Assembly: GCF_904846615.1 (NCBI RefSeq)
Contig: NZ_CAJHBK010000001.1
Location: forward strand, 1,550,001 to 1,614,000
DNA from: Psychrobacter sp. JCM 18902
GTDB taxonomy: Bacteria > Pseudomonadota > Gammaproteobacteria > Pseudomonadales > Moraxellaceae
Direction: 5' to 3'
DNA length: 64,000 nt
The notes under the pieces: model-generated
Databases searched by the model: none
Told to the model about the DNA's origin: nothing
What the model saw: the letters and a program-made list of their open reading frames with translations, nothing else
Program-made: the position numbers and the translations under genes
Shown here: piece by piece, positions 18,884 through 28,262 of the stretch
Position numbering within the stretch: position 1 is the first letter of the stretch
Layout: each line of letters starts with the position of its first letter

Positions 18884-19771
18884 TTATAAGCTCACTTTGA
18901 CAACAGCCATTATCTGCAATTGCCCTGATTCTATCAACTGGAAGCTCACATCAACAGACTTATAACGCATGACAAACGGCGTATTGATCTCCGCGCGACG
19001 ATAGGCTGGACGCGGGTCTTGCGCAATTAATGCTTTAATAATCTCGATATCGGAAATAAGCAATTGCTCTTGCATTTGTTGAATAAGCGTCGCTACACTA
19101 TTATTTTTTGCATGAATAGCTTTCTTATTATTTTTATTCTCAGTCTCAGTCCCATTGTCATTGTCATTTTTATCGCATCGTCCAGCGTCAACCAACGTCA
19201 TAAATTGCTCGTAAGCAGACTCCGTAATAATTATCTCTAATAAATCTGGCGCAGTTGGCGCAAACCCGCTTTTTGCATTGCTGAGCGCATCGCTATAAGC
19301 GACATAGGGCTTAATATCGATAATCGGCGTACCATCTATCATATCCGCACCGCTAATAATAAGTAACACGCGCCCATCACAAACCTCGATACTTTCAAGC
19401 TTGACGACAGATAACCCAAGCGCTGAGGGTCGATACATACTGCGACTGGCGAATACCCCTATTTTTTGATTGCCACCGAGCCTTGGTGGGCGGACTTGCG
19501 CACGAAAGCCAGTGCCGCCTTTGCCAATATGAGTGTCTTTATTGGTATAGTTATGATGAAACTGCCAACTGATCCAGATATGGCTGAACGCGTCTAAACC
19601 GGCAAATGCTGCTGGCGAGTCATAAGGCGCTATCATCTCAATGATACTGGTGAGCGCAACCAAATTCGGCTGGCGTGGCGCACCAAATTTCTGTGATAGC
19701 GGCGCACGATGGTAGCCAATCATTGGCGCATGGTGGTAACCCGCCAAAGAGATATTATCATCGGACATCAT
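18884..19771 (-). CDS. trmO: tRNA (N6-threonylcarbamoyladenosine37-N6)-methyltransferase TrmO
   Basis: A 295-residue protein of the UPF0066/TsaA family (YaeB), which uses S-adenosylmethionine to methylate t6A37 in certain tRNAs. Signature segments are APRQPNL near the N terminus, FAGLDAFSHIWISWQFH, RAQVRPPRLGG, VFASRSMYRPSALGLS and the later DMIDGTPIIDIKPYV. The C-terminal domain ends with DPRPAYRR. A short Asn/Lys-rich linker (around residues 205-225) looks like a low-complexity insertion. A GGAG ribosome site precedes paired ATGATG start codons. Confidence 0.9.
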   Translation of the reverse strand: MMSDDNISLAGYHHAPMIGYHRAPLSQKFGAPRQPNLVALTSIIEMIAPYDSPAAFAGLDAFSHIWISWQFHHNYTNKDTHIGKGGTGFRAQVRPPRLGGNQKIGVFASRSMYRPSALGLSVVKLESIEVCDGRVLLIISGADMIDGTPIIDIKPYVAYSDALSNAKSGFAPTAPDLLEIIITESAYEQFMTLVDAGRCDKNDNDNGTETENKNNKKAIHAKNNSVATLIQQMQEQLLISDIEIIKALIAQDPRPAYRRAEINTPFVMRYKSVDVSFQLIESGQLQIMAVVKVSL

Positions 19772-20277
19772 GTTTCTCCAAAAAACCGTTCAATAGTAAG
19801 CATCTGCTTTTATGAGTGCGTTTAGCGCATATTATCCAGTGATACAAAATTACTCACTAACGATATTCCATTTTATCATGCCGCATCGTCGCTGCCAGAC
19901 GGATTTTTATTTTAAATTTTGGTATTATGAGCCATAAATTCGATGAGAGCCTTTATTTTTCAACCCTTATAAGCCATCTACAGCAACAGCCATTGTCGTG
20001 ATGTTACAGGTGACAGATTAAATCATATCTATCCTTAGACTTTATCAGTCCCTCTCCTGATTTTAAATGCTCAATAAGGTGTTAGAATATCGCCCCATAA
20101 CATTGGTTAAAACATCGGCTATGCTACTTACTTTGCGTGACAGAGGTTTTAAACGATTGGCTGTTCCAATAGTGATTGAAAATTTACTACCCTTCTATAC
20201 CCTTTTTCATTGAAAATTTTAATTTAACACTCATTTAAACTTAATAAAACCGATAGCAACTTATTAACGAGGACTTT
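19772..20277. other. 506-bp divergent spacer, trmO / fpr
   Basis: An AT-rich region with the promoters of two divergent genes. TTAGAAT at about 20083-20090 is a possible -10 for fpr, which would give a leader of nearly 190 bases. No open reading frame with a ribosome site, tRNA or repeat is recognised. Confidence 0.3.
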
Positions 20278-21051
20278 ATGTCAAAACTTCGCACCGAAAC
20301 GGTCACAGAGGTTCATCACTGGAATGACGCTCTATTTAGCATCAAGACAACTCGCGACGATGGCCTGCGCTTTCGTAATGGCGAATTTGCGATGATCGGA
20401 ATCGTTGTCGATGGCAGACCGCTATTGCGCGCTTATTCGATTGCTAGCCCGAACTACGAAGATCACTTAGAATTCTTTTCTATCAAAGTTCAAGATGGCC
20501 CATTAACCTCGCGCTTGCAGCATATCAAAGTCGGTGACGAGCTGTTGGTCAGCAAAAAACCAACGGGAACTTTGGTACTAGATGATTTACTGCCTGGCAA
20601 AAACCTTTATATGCTCTCTACAGGCACTGGACTGGCGCCATTTTTATCGTTGGCACGTGATCCTGAAGTCTATGAACGCTTTGAAAAAATCATCTTGGTA
20701 CATGGTGTGCGCCATGTCGATGATTTGGCGTATCGTGATATGTTTGAAAATGAGTTACCTAACGACGAGATCTTTGGTGAATGGTACCGTGAAAAATTCA
20801 TCTACTACCCAACAGTGACTCGTGAGGATTTCAAAAATCAAGGTCGCGTGACTGACTTAATGACCTCAGGAAAGCTCTTTGAAGACATTGGCTTACCACC
20901 GATGAATAAAGAAGACGACCGTGTCATGATCTGCGGTAGCATGCCATTTAATGCTGAAGTTTCAGCGATTTTGGACGATTTTGGTTTGACCGTTTCACCA
21001 CGCATGGGTGTCCAAGCAGATTATACCGTTGAACGTGCTTTTGTAGGTTAA
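20278..21051 (+). CDS. fpr: Ferredoxin/flavodoxin-NADP+ reductase
   Basis: A 257-residue FAD flavoprotein that moves electrons between NADPH and ferredoxin or flavodoxin. Motifs are RAYSIASP for FAD binding (about residues 64-71), the phosphate-site GPLTSRL, and STGTGLAPFLS at the NADP-binding fold (about 117). The C terminus ends FVG after YTVERA, as in bacterial subclass I Fpr. It stands alone with its own upstream region and is followed by the tRNA-Leu gene. In gammaproteobacteria this gene is often induced by oxidative stress. Confidence 0.94.
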   Translation: MSKLRTETVTEVHHWNDALFSIKTTRDDGLRFRNGEFAMIGIVVDGRPLLRAYSIASPNYEDHLEFFSIKVQDGPLTSRLQHIKVGDELLVSKKPTGTLVLDDLLPGKNLYMLSTGTGLAPFLSLARDPEVYERFEKIILVHGVRHVDDLAYRDMFENELPNDEIFGEWYREKFIYYPTVTREDFKNQGRVTDLMTSGKLFEDIGLPPMNKEDDRVMICGSMPFNAEVSAILDDFGLTVSPRMGVQADYTVERAFVG

Positions 21052-21092
21052 ACCATTTTTTTGATTTAATTGAAAATTATATCAAATAATTC

Positions 21093-21120
21093 TTGACGGA
21101 TAAAAATAGGCTGCTATAAT
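21093..21120 (+). promoter_or_regulatory. Sigma-70 promoter for tRNA-Leu
   Basis: TTGACG (21093-21098) and a consensus TATAAT (21115-21120) are 16 bp apart, and the tRNA gene begins 74 bp further on. Confidence 0.75.
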
Positions 21121-21193
21121 ACGCAGCCTATACAGAGTTAACCCTGTAGCCCAATTCGATAATATCTATCTAATAGACCTTATCTTCTAACAT

Positions 21194-21279
21194 GCCAGTG
21201 TGATGGAATTGGTAGACATGACGGATTCAAAATCCGTTGCCTAATAAGCGTGTCGGTTCGAGTCCGACCACTGGTACCA
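21194..21279 (+). tRNA. tRNA-Leu (anticodon CAA)
   Basis: An 86-base class II tRNA. The acceptor stem is GCCAGTG paired with CACTGGT, followed by A73 and an encoded CCA. The anticodon stem and loop give CGGATTCAAAATCCG with anticodon CAA, which reads UUG leucine codons. A long variable arm follows, and the T-arm contains GGTTCGAGTCC. The conserved TGG...GGTAGACA D-arm is typical of tRNA-Leu. Confidence 0.95.
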
Positions 21280-21297
21280 ATATTAGTAACAAATCAG

Positions 21298-21320
21298 CCT
21301 CCTCATTAGGAGGTTTTTTT
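21298..21320 (+). terminator. Rho-independent terminator after tRNA-Leu
   Basis: CCTCCT-CATT-AGGAGG followed by seven T. It lies 18 bases after the tRNA CCA end. Confidence 0.85.
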
Positions 21321-21344
21321 GTGCCGGTAATATTATTGCTATAC

Positions 21345-21590
21345 TTACTTCTCTATTTCAGATTGCAGCACCGCAATTATCTTAATGGGCACAGCAAACT
21401 CCCACGGCATACCAGCATTACAATAAAAATGTCCGTCACGAAATGACACGATATAAGCCGTAAAATCATTACCACAATGATCCATCATTGCTTGCTCATC
21501 ACTATCATCACAAACCGCACACCATACTTTTTTATCGCCGCGTGCTAGCATCGCTCTTGTTAAATCGCTCCCTTTTAGTTCATTATTCAT
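21345..21590 (-). CDS. Small hypothetical protein with Cys-x2-Cys
   Basis: An 81-residue protein I do not recognise. The start at 21590 is chosen because AAGGAG lies 6 bases upstream; an earlier ATG at 21608 overlaps that ribosome site. The sequence holds WCAVC, then DHCGND and FYCNAG, so three to four Cys plus acidic residues could bind a metal. The C-terminal half looks like alternating strands, ending PWEFAVPIKII. It is convergent with tRNA-Leu and has no operon partner. Confidence 0.55.
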   Translation of the reverse strand: MNNELKGSDLTRAMLARGDKKVWCAVCDDSDEQAMMDHCGNDFTAYIVSFRDGHFYCNAGMPWEFAVPIKIIAVLQSEIEK

Positions 21591-22092
21591 CATCAGCTCC
21601 TTAGTCATTCTAAACTCTCTACTATCAAGTCCTTAAAGAGTTAATTTTACCAAAAATCCATTTTCGATCTTGGCATGAGCGATAAGCAATGTCTTTTTTA
21701 CATGGTCATAGAGGCACACAAGGCATTACTTATTGTTTTACAGTCATCCATTAGCGCGGATACTATATTGTAAAACACCAGAATCAAAACTGTAACATCT
21801 AAATGTGAGATTTATGACAAACGGTGAGCTTGATACGACAGGTGGTGCAAGAGTACAAATGAGTTTGATTTACAGTAGACCTAAACAGTTTAATAGCAAA
21901 AATATGTTTGCTAAATACGATTTTTTTGAATTAATACTACTGTTTATCATTAACTAACTCTATGATATATAAGATTTATGACATATAAAATTATTCATAT
22001 ACTGTTGCTAGCGTCCTGCTAACCTAGCAAAGGAGTCTATCGATAAATTTAAATTTTGATACTCAATCAAAGCGCTTGAATCAGGTAAAATA
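21591..22092. other. About 500-bp spacer before dinB
   Basis: An AT-rich stretch with no recognised gene. The 47-codon frame ATG 21814 to TAA 21957 has only a weak ribosome site and is not called. Promoter elements for dinB and for the small protein gene must lie here. Confidence 0.3.
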
Positions 22093-23184
22093 GTGAGTAT
22101 GACAACTTCTATAAATGCTAGCCCCCGTAAAATCATTCATATAGACATGGATGCTTTTTATGCCAGTGTGGAGCAGCGTGACTTTCCTGAACTGCGCGGT
22201 AAGCCACTGGTGGTTGGTGGCGATCCAAGTGGTCGCGGTGTGGTCGCAGCAGCCAGCTATGAAGTACGTAAATTTGGTGTACGCTCTGCCATGTCTTGTT
22301 ATGAGGCGCGTAAACGTTGCCCAGAAGTCATTTTTGTTAGGCCACGCTTTGAGGTTTATCGCGCAGTTAGTAGCGATATCCGCCAGATTATGTACCGCTT
22401 AACGCCACATGTTGAACCATTGTCTCTAGATGAGGCGTATCTCGATGTTACAGGGCTCCAAGTCCATAAAGGCTCAGCGACCTTGATGGCGAACTGGCTA
22501 AGGGCACAAATACTAGCGCATACTGGATTAACGGCCTCAGCAGGTGTGTCGTTTAACAAGATGCTGGCTAAAATTGCCTCTGATATCAATAAGCCCAATG
22601 GTACGGCAATTATCACGCCGGCGGACGCTGATGTTTTTATCAGTACGCTACCTATCGAGCGCTTTCATGGTATTGGTAAAGCCACTGCCAAGCGCTTACA
22701 TGCGATGGGTGTAAGTACTGGCGCGGATCTCAAGCGAATGCAAGCGGCTGTCTTGGTGCAGGAGTTCGGCAAGCGTGGACAGTTTTATCACGATATTGCC
22801 CATGGGCGTGATGAGCGTGCTGTCAAATCTGAGCGCGCGCATAAATCTGTGGGTTCTGAGACCACATTCAAAGACAATCTAAGTAATAACCATGAATTAC
22901 GTATACAAATTTATGAACAGAATGCCGATGCCTTTCATCAACTACAACAAAAACAGTTGGTCGCCTATACCATTACTTTAAAAGTTAAATACGCAGACTT
23001 CACTCAAATCACCCGCTCACACACGCTATCGACTGCCTTTAACAGTGCTGATTCTGCCCATTATTGGTTGGACAAACTGTTTTTAGACATTCCTCGTGAG
23101 CTACCTATCCGCTTAGTCGGTGTTACTTTCTCTTCATTAACACCTGCCACCCAATTGTTGCCGCAGTTAAATTTGTTTGAATAA
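22093..23184 (+). CDS. dinB: DNA polymerase IV
   Basis: A 363-residue Y-family translesion polymerase. Motifs are HIDMDAFYASVEQRD with the first metal Asp residues (about 17-31), the substrate-binding SYEVRKFGVRSAMS, the catalytic SLDEAYLDV (about 113), and SFNKMLAKIASDINKPNG. The helix-hairpin-helix GIGKATAKRL and a little-finger domain follow. The C terminus ends in QLNLFE, a plausible beta-clamp-binding motif (QLxLF). The start is GTG at 22093 or ATG two codons later. Pol IV makes short, error-prone patches over lesions. Confidence 0.95.
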   Translation: MSMTTSINASPRKIIHIDMDAFYASVEQRDFPELRGKPLVVGGDPSGRGVVAAASYEVRKFGVRSAMSCYEARKRCPEVIFVRPRFEVYRAVSSDIRQIMYRLTPHVEPLSLDEAYLDVTGLQVHKGSATLMANWLRAQILAHTGLTASAGVSFNKMLAKIASDINKPNGTAIITPADADVFISTLPIERFHGIGKATAKRLHAMGVSTGADLKRMQAAVLVQEFGKRGQFYHDIAHGRDERAVKSERAHKSVGSETTFKDNLSNNHELRIQIYEQNADAFHQLQQKQLVAYTITLKVKYADFTQITRSHTLSTAFNSADSAHYWLDKLFLDIPRELPIRLVGVTFSSLTPATQLLPQLNLFE

Positions 23185-23351
23185 CATACTGACGCTCATT
23201 GCTTTTGTTAATTATTCATTCTAACAATTAATGGTTTAGGCTATTTAATATACAAACCGTTTTGTGCGCATGAGTCGTTACTAAACTGTCCTTTCATGAC
23301 ATCGTTTCTGCTACAATTACGCCAAAATTTACATTCATTTAAAGATTAATT

Positions 23352-24554
23352 ATGACCGATTTTCACACTGTAGATTCTACTACTGCCGCCTCAATTGATG
23401 CCGAAAAAAACAACAATGATTTGAATTATTTGAGCGTCGATGACTATGATTATGAGCTGCCAGATAGCCTGATTGCACGCTATCCTCTCTCACAGCGTTC
23501 TGCCTCAAAACTTTTGTATTTGCCCGCCAATAATCAAAAAGACCCTGCGCTTGTAGAAGATCGCTTATTCACTGAGTTACCTGAGTTATTAAATGAGGGT
23601 GATTTGATTGTATTTAATGATACAAAGGTGATGAAAGCACGTCTTTTTGGACAAAAGGATACTGGCGGTAAGCTTGAAGTATTGATTGAACGTTTGGTTG
23701 ATATCTCAGATTTAGAGACAGCGACTTTATATGTAGAGGCTGCAAATGACAAAGCCGTGAATCAAGAACATATTGCACTTTGCCATGTTAAAGCCAGTAA
23801 AGCGCTCAAACTTGGACAACACTTGCAGCTTGCTGACGGTCATATGAAGGCGGTGATGATTGGTCGTCAAGACAACTTATTTATTTTAGCGTTTGATGCG
23901 CCGATCTTGCCGCATTTAGAGCTTTATGGTGAGCTGCCTATTCCCCCCTACTTTGAACGCCATGCGGATGAGACAGACAATACTCGTTATCAAACGGTCT
24001 TTCATGATCCAACCAAGCTTGCGAGTGTGGCTGCACCGACTGCAAGCTTACACTTTGATGAATCGGTACTGAGCAAACTTGCGGCAAAAGGTATTCGTAC
24101 GGCTTTTGTGACTTTACACGTTGGCGCTGGTACATTTGCGCCAGTAAAAACGGACAACCTGCTCAATCACACCATGCATAGTGAATATGCACATTTACCA
24201 CAAGCAACCGCTGAGCTCATCAACCAAACCCATGCGAATGGTAAACAAGTCATCGCTATTGGCACCACGGTCACACGCGTGCTCGAAACGGCATATCAAA
24301 AAACAGCCGTTAATGGGCAGCCTCTCTCCAGCTGGTCAGGTGATACCGATATATTCATTTACCCAGGGTTTAAGTTTGGTGTGATAGATCGACTATTGAC
24401 CAATTTCCATTTACCCAAATCAACGTTATTAATGCTGGTGTCGGCATTTTCGGGTAAAGATGCCATTGAGCATGCTTATCAACATGCGATTAAAGAACAC
24501 TATCGCTTCTTTAGTTATGGCGATGCAATGCTGCTCGACAGAAAGCCGTATTGA
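23352..24554 (+). CDS. queA: S-adenosylmethionine:tRNA ribosyltransferase-isomerase
   Basis: A 400-residue QueA, which transfers the ribose part of S-adenosylmethionine to preQ1 in tRNA to give epoxyqueuosine. Signature segments are YELPDSLIARYPL near the N terminus, VFNDTKVMKARLFG, PIPPYFERHADE, the VAAPTASLHF region, LHVGAGTFAPV, and NFHLPKSTLLMLVSAF near the C terminus. About 30 acidic, low-conservation residues precede the usual start, making it longer than the typical 340-360. A tgt gene is not next to it in this window. Confidence 0.95.
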   Translation: MTDFHTVDSTTAASIDAEKNNNDLNYLSVDDYDYELPDSLIARYPLSQRSASKLLYLPANNQKDPALVEDRLFTELPELLNEGDLIVFNDTKVMKARLFGQKDTGGKLEVLIERLVDISDLETATLYVEAANDKAVNQEHIALCHVKASKALKLGQHLQLADGHMKAVMIGRQDNLFILAFDAPILPHLELYGELPIPPYFERHADETDNTRYQTVFHDPTKLASVAAPTASLHFDESVLSKLAAKGIRTAFVTLHVGAGTFAPVKTDNLLNHTMHSEYAHLPQATAELINQTHANGKQVIAIGTTVTRVLETAYQKTAVNGQPLSSWSGDTDIFIYPGFKFGVIDRLLTNFHLPKSTLLMLVSAFSGKDAIEHAYQHAIKEHYRFFSYGDAMLLDRKPY

Positions 24555-24665
24555 ACAATACTTAAACATTTTTTGTATTGTCCACAACAGTTGTGAAATA
24601 AACTGGTAAACTAAATGGTATTTTGTTATAACAGCACAGATAACTTATATCTTAAAGGTCTGCAC

Positions 24666-26420
24666 ATGTCTTGTCATTTATCTCATCGGTTGACTACGGT
24701 ACATCGCGCGGTCTCGATGGCACTACTTTGTTCCGTAGGCTATGCGGCTCTCGTATCGAGTGCACAAGCTGCAACGATTGGCAAGACTGTTGTGACCTCT
24801 GCCCAGCATGAGCCGCTAGCTGCGAGCATTGTGGTCAGTGATATTCGAGCCGCTGACTTTTCAGCAAGTTTGGCAAACTCTACTATTTATCAGCAAATGG
24901 GCTTAGCCCAAACTGATTCGATGACCGTACGCTTTAAACCTACCTCAGCGACCAGCGGTCAAGTATTTATTACTACTTCACAACCTGTATCTACACCTTT
25001 TGCTGATGTGGTTTTGAACATAAATGATAAGGGTCAACGCAACGTCATTCCCAAGACATTGTTGATGCCGCTCAATAGCCGTTTGCCCATTGACACGCCT
25101 AAAAATATCGTTACTGGCGCAAAAAAACCGAATCTACCCAGTGTGTCCTCTAATACGGCTAAACCGTTGACTGTTAGAGAAGGTGCACCGCCGCCATTAA
25201 CATTATCGCCCATACTAGCGACTACTCACTCGTCAACGAGCGAGTTGGTGGCGTCTAAATTGCCAGCACCTAATATCCAAGCACCTACAACGACTCCTAC
25301 CTCGCAAGGCAACAATCTTGCTTATGCGCCTAGCCGGCTAGATAACGGTCGTTTAAACAACGTTAACACTACTCTTAACGCTAACGACAATGCTCGTAAT
25401 CCAACCAGTCGATTAGACAATGGTCGCTTGAGTGCAAATGGCAACGTTACCACAATGGGTAACAGCAATATCGACCTCAATTCTGCTAAGAATGTAGCGA
25501 ATGATACAGCCCTAGTCAATAACAAGACCATGCCAATAGATAATAGTCTATCAGCGACAACTATCACTGATAAACAGCTCGATATTCTGAATATTCAAGT
25601 CACTCGCCAGATACAGCCGAGTAGCAAATCAGAAGCTGGCATGATGACTGCTTCTCCTATTATGCCAACGCCGAGTGACAACAAAGCAAGTACACCAAAA
25701 GCCAGTCTTGGCACCAGCAATACGGCTGTCGCCACTGTCCCATCTAGTGTCACCAACAACGCCTCTATCAGTACGGCTGCCAGCACTACTACTGCGTCCC
25801 AATATCAAGTACAGCGCAATGATAGTCTATGGGTTATTGCACAGCAAATTGCGCAAGAAAATGACTTAGACATTCAAACAGTAATGAAGCAGATTCAGAC
25901 GCAAAACCCTGATGCCTTTATTAATAAAGACGCGGGTCAACTCAAAGCAGATGCCAAGCTTAGCTTGCCCAGTTACGATGTTGTACCATCACAACAAAAA
26001 CTAGAAGCGGCGATTGAGGCGCAAAGACAATATAGCCGCAGAGCAAACACACCTGTGGTAAAAAAGGCCGCAAAAGCACCCTCTAAAAAACCGTCTGAAA
26101 CAAATCAAGTCGCTAAACAGCGTAAAAAACCCATGATTACTAAAACACAAACGCTGCCAAAAGCACAATTTTCAGTGCTCGCACCTGGCCGTAATGGCAA
26201 CGCAGATGGCACCCAAGCAACATCAGCAGCGGCAACAGGCAATGGTCTCAGCACAGATATATTAGCCACGCTCAAGGCCTCAAGGCAAAGTACAGCAGCT
26301 CAAGCTCAGCAGCTGTCAAAAACCAGCAGTGCACTTGATAGCTATACAAGAAAAATTCAATTACAAAACCAAAAACTGGCTGAGCTCCAAGCTCGTCTCA
26401 AAAAATTACGCAATCAATAA
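24666..26420 (+). CDS. fimV: FimV N-terminal half: periplasmic LysM protein
   Basis: A 584-residue exported protein. I start it at 24666 because AAAGGT lies 6 bases upstream and a signal peptide ending SSAQA follows. The mature N terminus (ATIGKTVV...PLAASIVVSDI) matches the FimV N-terminal domain. A long Asn/Ser/Thr-rich linker leads to a FimV-type LysM (about 379-435: QYQVQRNDSLWVIA, NPDAFINKD, LSLP) and a Lys-rich tail ending in a coiled coil. It has no membrane segment. The next gene supplies the membrane and cytoplasmic part, 51 bp on in the same frame. FimV organises polar type IV pili, twitching and type II secretion and binds peptidoglycan. Confidence 0.82.
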   Translation: MSCHLSHRLTTVHRAVSMALLCSVGYAALVSSAQAATIGKTVVTSAQHEPLAASIVVSDIRAADFSASLANSTIYQQMGLAQTDSMTVRFKPTSATSGQVFITTSQPVSTPFADVVLNINDKGQRNVIPKTLLMPLNSRLPIDTPKNIVTGAKKPNLPSVSSNTAKPLTVREGAPPPLTLSPILATTHSSTSELVASKLPAPNIQAPTTTPTSQGNNLAYAPSRLDNGRLNNVNTTLNANDNARNPTSRLDNGRLSANGNVTTMGNSNIDLNSAKNVANDTALVNNKTMPIDNSLSATTITDKQLDILNIQVTRQIQPSSKSEAGMMTASPIMPTPSDNKASTPKASLGTSNTAVATVPSSVTNNASISTAASTTTASQYQVQRNDSLWVIAQQIAQENDLDIQTVMKQIQTQNPDAFINKDAGQLKADAKLSLPSYDVVPSQQKLEAAIEAQRQYSRRANTPVVKKAAKAPSKKPSETNQVAKQRKKPMITKTQTLPKAQFSVLAPGRNGNADGTQATSAAATGNGLSTDILATLKASRQSTAAQAQQLSKTSSALDSYTRKIQLQNQKLAELQARLKKLRNQ

Positions 26421-26471
26421 TTGCCTAACTGATCAACGCAGTGTGCTGTGATCATAGGCGTGGGAGTAACT

Positions 26472-28100
26472 ATGGACAATATGCTATATATCATCGCCGG
26501 ATTGGTACTTATTCTAATAGTAGCCGGTTTACTATTGTACAAAAAGAAAGCGCAAAAGCCCTCAGCGCAGCCGGGCATGAGTACCGCTACGCCAGCTGCG
26601 ATGCCAAAAACGGATCACAAAACTCCTGCCCAAAGCCACAAAGATGATGACAATAAGTTTGATCATATTACGATTGCCCAGCGCTTCATGGATCAACAGC
26701 GTTATGACAAAGCTATTGAAACCCTCAGTCGCGGCCTAAGCGAAAAACCGAATGATGGTCAATTATCTGTTAAATTACTCAGCATTTACGCGACTATTAA
26801 TCAGCCAGAGAACTTTAACAAAGTTTATGATGCCATCAAGACGCAAAACGACTCAAAAAGTCTTGCGCTAGCTGATGAGTTAAAAGCTTTATTTTCGGAA
26901 GAGCAGAATCAAGTCGCAGCAAAAGAGGCACCCGTAGAAGATAATAGCCATTTTGAAAGCATAGATTTTGACTTACCGATTAATCAAATTGATAGTAAGA
27001 ACGCGCTATCTGATCAGCCAGCAACCTCTGAAGACAACCGTAGTACGCTGATAGATGACAGCATGTCTAATTCGGCAGTAACAAACACATCTTATGAGTC
27101 CAGTCTTACTAGCGACAATGTAGAAGATAACTTTGATCTTACGCTGAGTGATTTAGAGAGTAATATTAGCGCATCTGAGGCGACTGATACGGCGCCAGTC
27201 ACATCACCATTAGAGATGATGGACGATGAAAGCCTGAACACTGCCAATATCGACAGAACTGATAATGATGTCGCGGTGTCCGCAGAAGATAATGATCTTA
27301 GTGATCTTAGTGATTTTGACTTCAGCTTTGATTCATCTGAAGAAACTGATGCGCAGGCAACGGATTCTGTCATTCCAGACCGCCCTGATAGTATCAACGA
27401 TGAAATGACGCTAGAAGATGACGCGTTCATTTTAGACTTTGATGATCTAGCAACTGATGTCGATAAAGGTGTTGACGAAACTGCTGAAGCATTGTCTATC
27501 AACACTGTCCAAAATGACGAAGAAAATGATTTCACTTTGTCTTTAGACAGTCTCGATGCACCAAACAACATAGAAACATTAACAGAAAGCGAAGCGCCTG
27601 TACTTGAAGAAAATAGTGATACTGATAACTTCATTATTGAAGAAGATCGTTTTGAAACTGAGAGCTTTGAAACTGAAGGCTTTGAAAATATTAATCTCGA
27701 AGCACAATCGCTTGATAATAATGATTCAGAATATGCTCTTGCTGAAGAATCTAGTGTTACACCGACAGCCCCGTTGCTATTCGATGATAACTCTTTATTA
27801 GACAATGAATTCGATACTCACTCTTCAACAGCACTCAGCCCAGTTGCTCCAATTGAGGACGAGTCTACCCTTACCGCCGAAGATGCTGCTGAAACAGCAG
27901 AAGACTTCTCCTCGCGCTTTGCGGCTGACTTTGACTTTGTCAAATCATTAGATAGCACTCAAGTTACGCTAGATTTGGCAGGCCAATATTTACAATTGGG
28001 TGAATACGACAGTGCCAAACGCTTATTGAATGAGGTATCAATTCAGGGCACTAGCGAGCAACAGAACCAAGCAAAAGTATTACTAGATCGTACTGCGTAA
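26472..28100 (+). CDS. fimV: FimV C-terminal half: membrane anchor, acidic region and TPR-like end
   Basis: A 542-residue protein. The ATG at 26472 is preceded by GGGAG and opens directly into one transmembrane helix (IIAGLVLILIVAGLLL). A TPR-like segment follows (AQRFMDQQRYDKAIETLSRGL, read in pieces near residue 65), then about 330 very acidic residues. The C-terminal FimV domain is LDLAGQYLQLGEYDSAKRLL, closing with AKVLLDR. In Pseudomonas FimV these parts follow the LysM part in one chain. Here two stop codons (TAA, TGA) in the same frame separate the two proteins. Confidence 0.82.
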   Translation: MDNMLYIIAGLVLILIVAGLLLYKKKAQKPSAQPGMSTATPAAMPKTDHKTPAQSHKDDDNKFDHITIAQRFMDQQRYDKAIETLSRGLSEKPNDGQLSVKLLSIYATINQPENFNKVYDAIKTQNDSKSLALADELKALFSEEQNQVAAKEAPVEDNSHFESIDFDLPINQIDSKNALSDQPATSEDNRSTLIDDSMSNSAVTNTSYESSLTSDNVEDNFDLTLSDLESNISASEATDTAPVTSPLEMMDDESLNTANIDRTDNDVAVSAEDNDLSDLSDFDFSFDSSEETDAQATDSVIPDRPDSINDEMTLEDDAFILDFDDLATDVDKGVDETAEALSINTVQNDEENDFTLSLDSLDAPNNIETLTESEAPVLEENSDTDNFIIEEDRFETESFETEGFENINLEAQSLDNNDSEYALAEESSVTPTAPLLFDDNSLLDNEFDTHSSTALSPVAPIEDESTLTAEDAAETAEDFSSRFAADFDFVKSLDSTQVTLDLAGQYLQLGEYDSAKRLLNEVSIQGTSEQQNQAKVLLDRTA

Positions 28101-28120
28101 AAGCCCCATCGTTCTTTTGT

Positions 28121-28164
28121 CAGCAAGTATTCTATAACACTAAGAATACTTGCTGATTTTTTTT
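28121..28164 (+). terminator. Strong Rho-independent terminator after fimV region
   Basis: A perfect 13-bp inverted repeat (CAGCAAGTATTCT / AGAATACTTGCTG) with a 9-base loop is followed by eight T. Confidence 0.9.
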
Positions 28165-28262
28165 GCATTTAACCTTTATACTATTTATTATTACTAAGCG
28201 CTATTAGCATCCAACCTTAAACTCTCTTTTTTATCACATACTTCTTTATTACGGCTCATACT

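Noticed and set aside
21194..21600. Integration site at the 3' end of tRNA-Leu
   Set aside because: No direct repeat of the tRNA 3' end is seen elsewhere in the window and no integrase or phage gene follows; only a small unknown gene and normal chromosomal genes.
21814..21957. 47-codon open frame before dinB
   Set aside because: Weak ribosome site, low-complexity AT-rich sequence and no recognisable motif; it could occur by chance.
21961..22092. LexA box upstream of dinB
   Set aside because: No CTGT-N8-ACAG type palindrome; Moraxellaceae often lack a classical LexA response.
27092..27805. Long Ser-rich frame on the minus strand inside the fimV C-terminal half
   Set aside because: It is the antisense image of the Asp/Glu/Ser-rich acidic region; no ribosome site or known domain.
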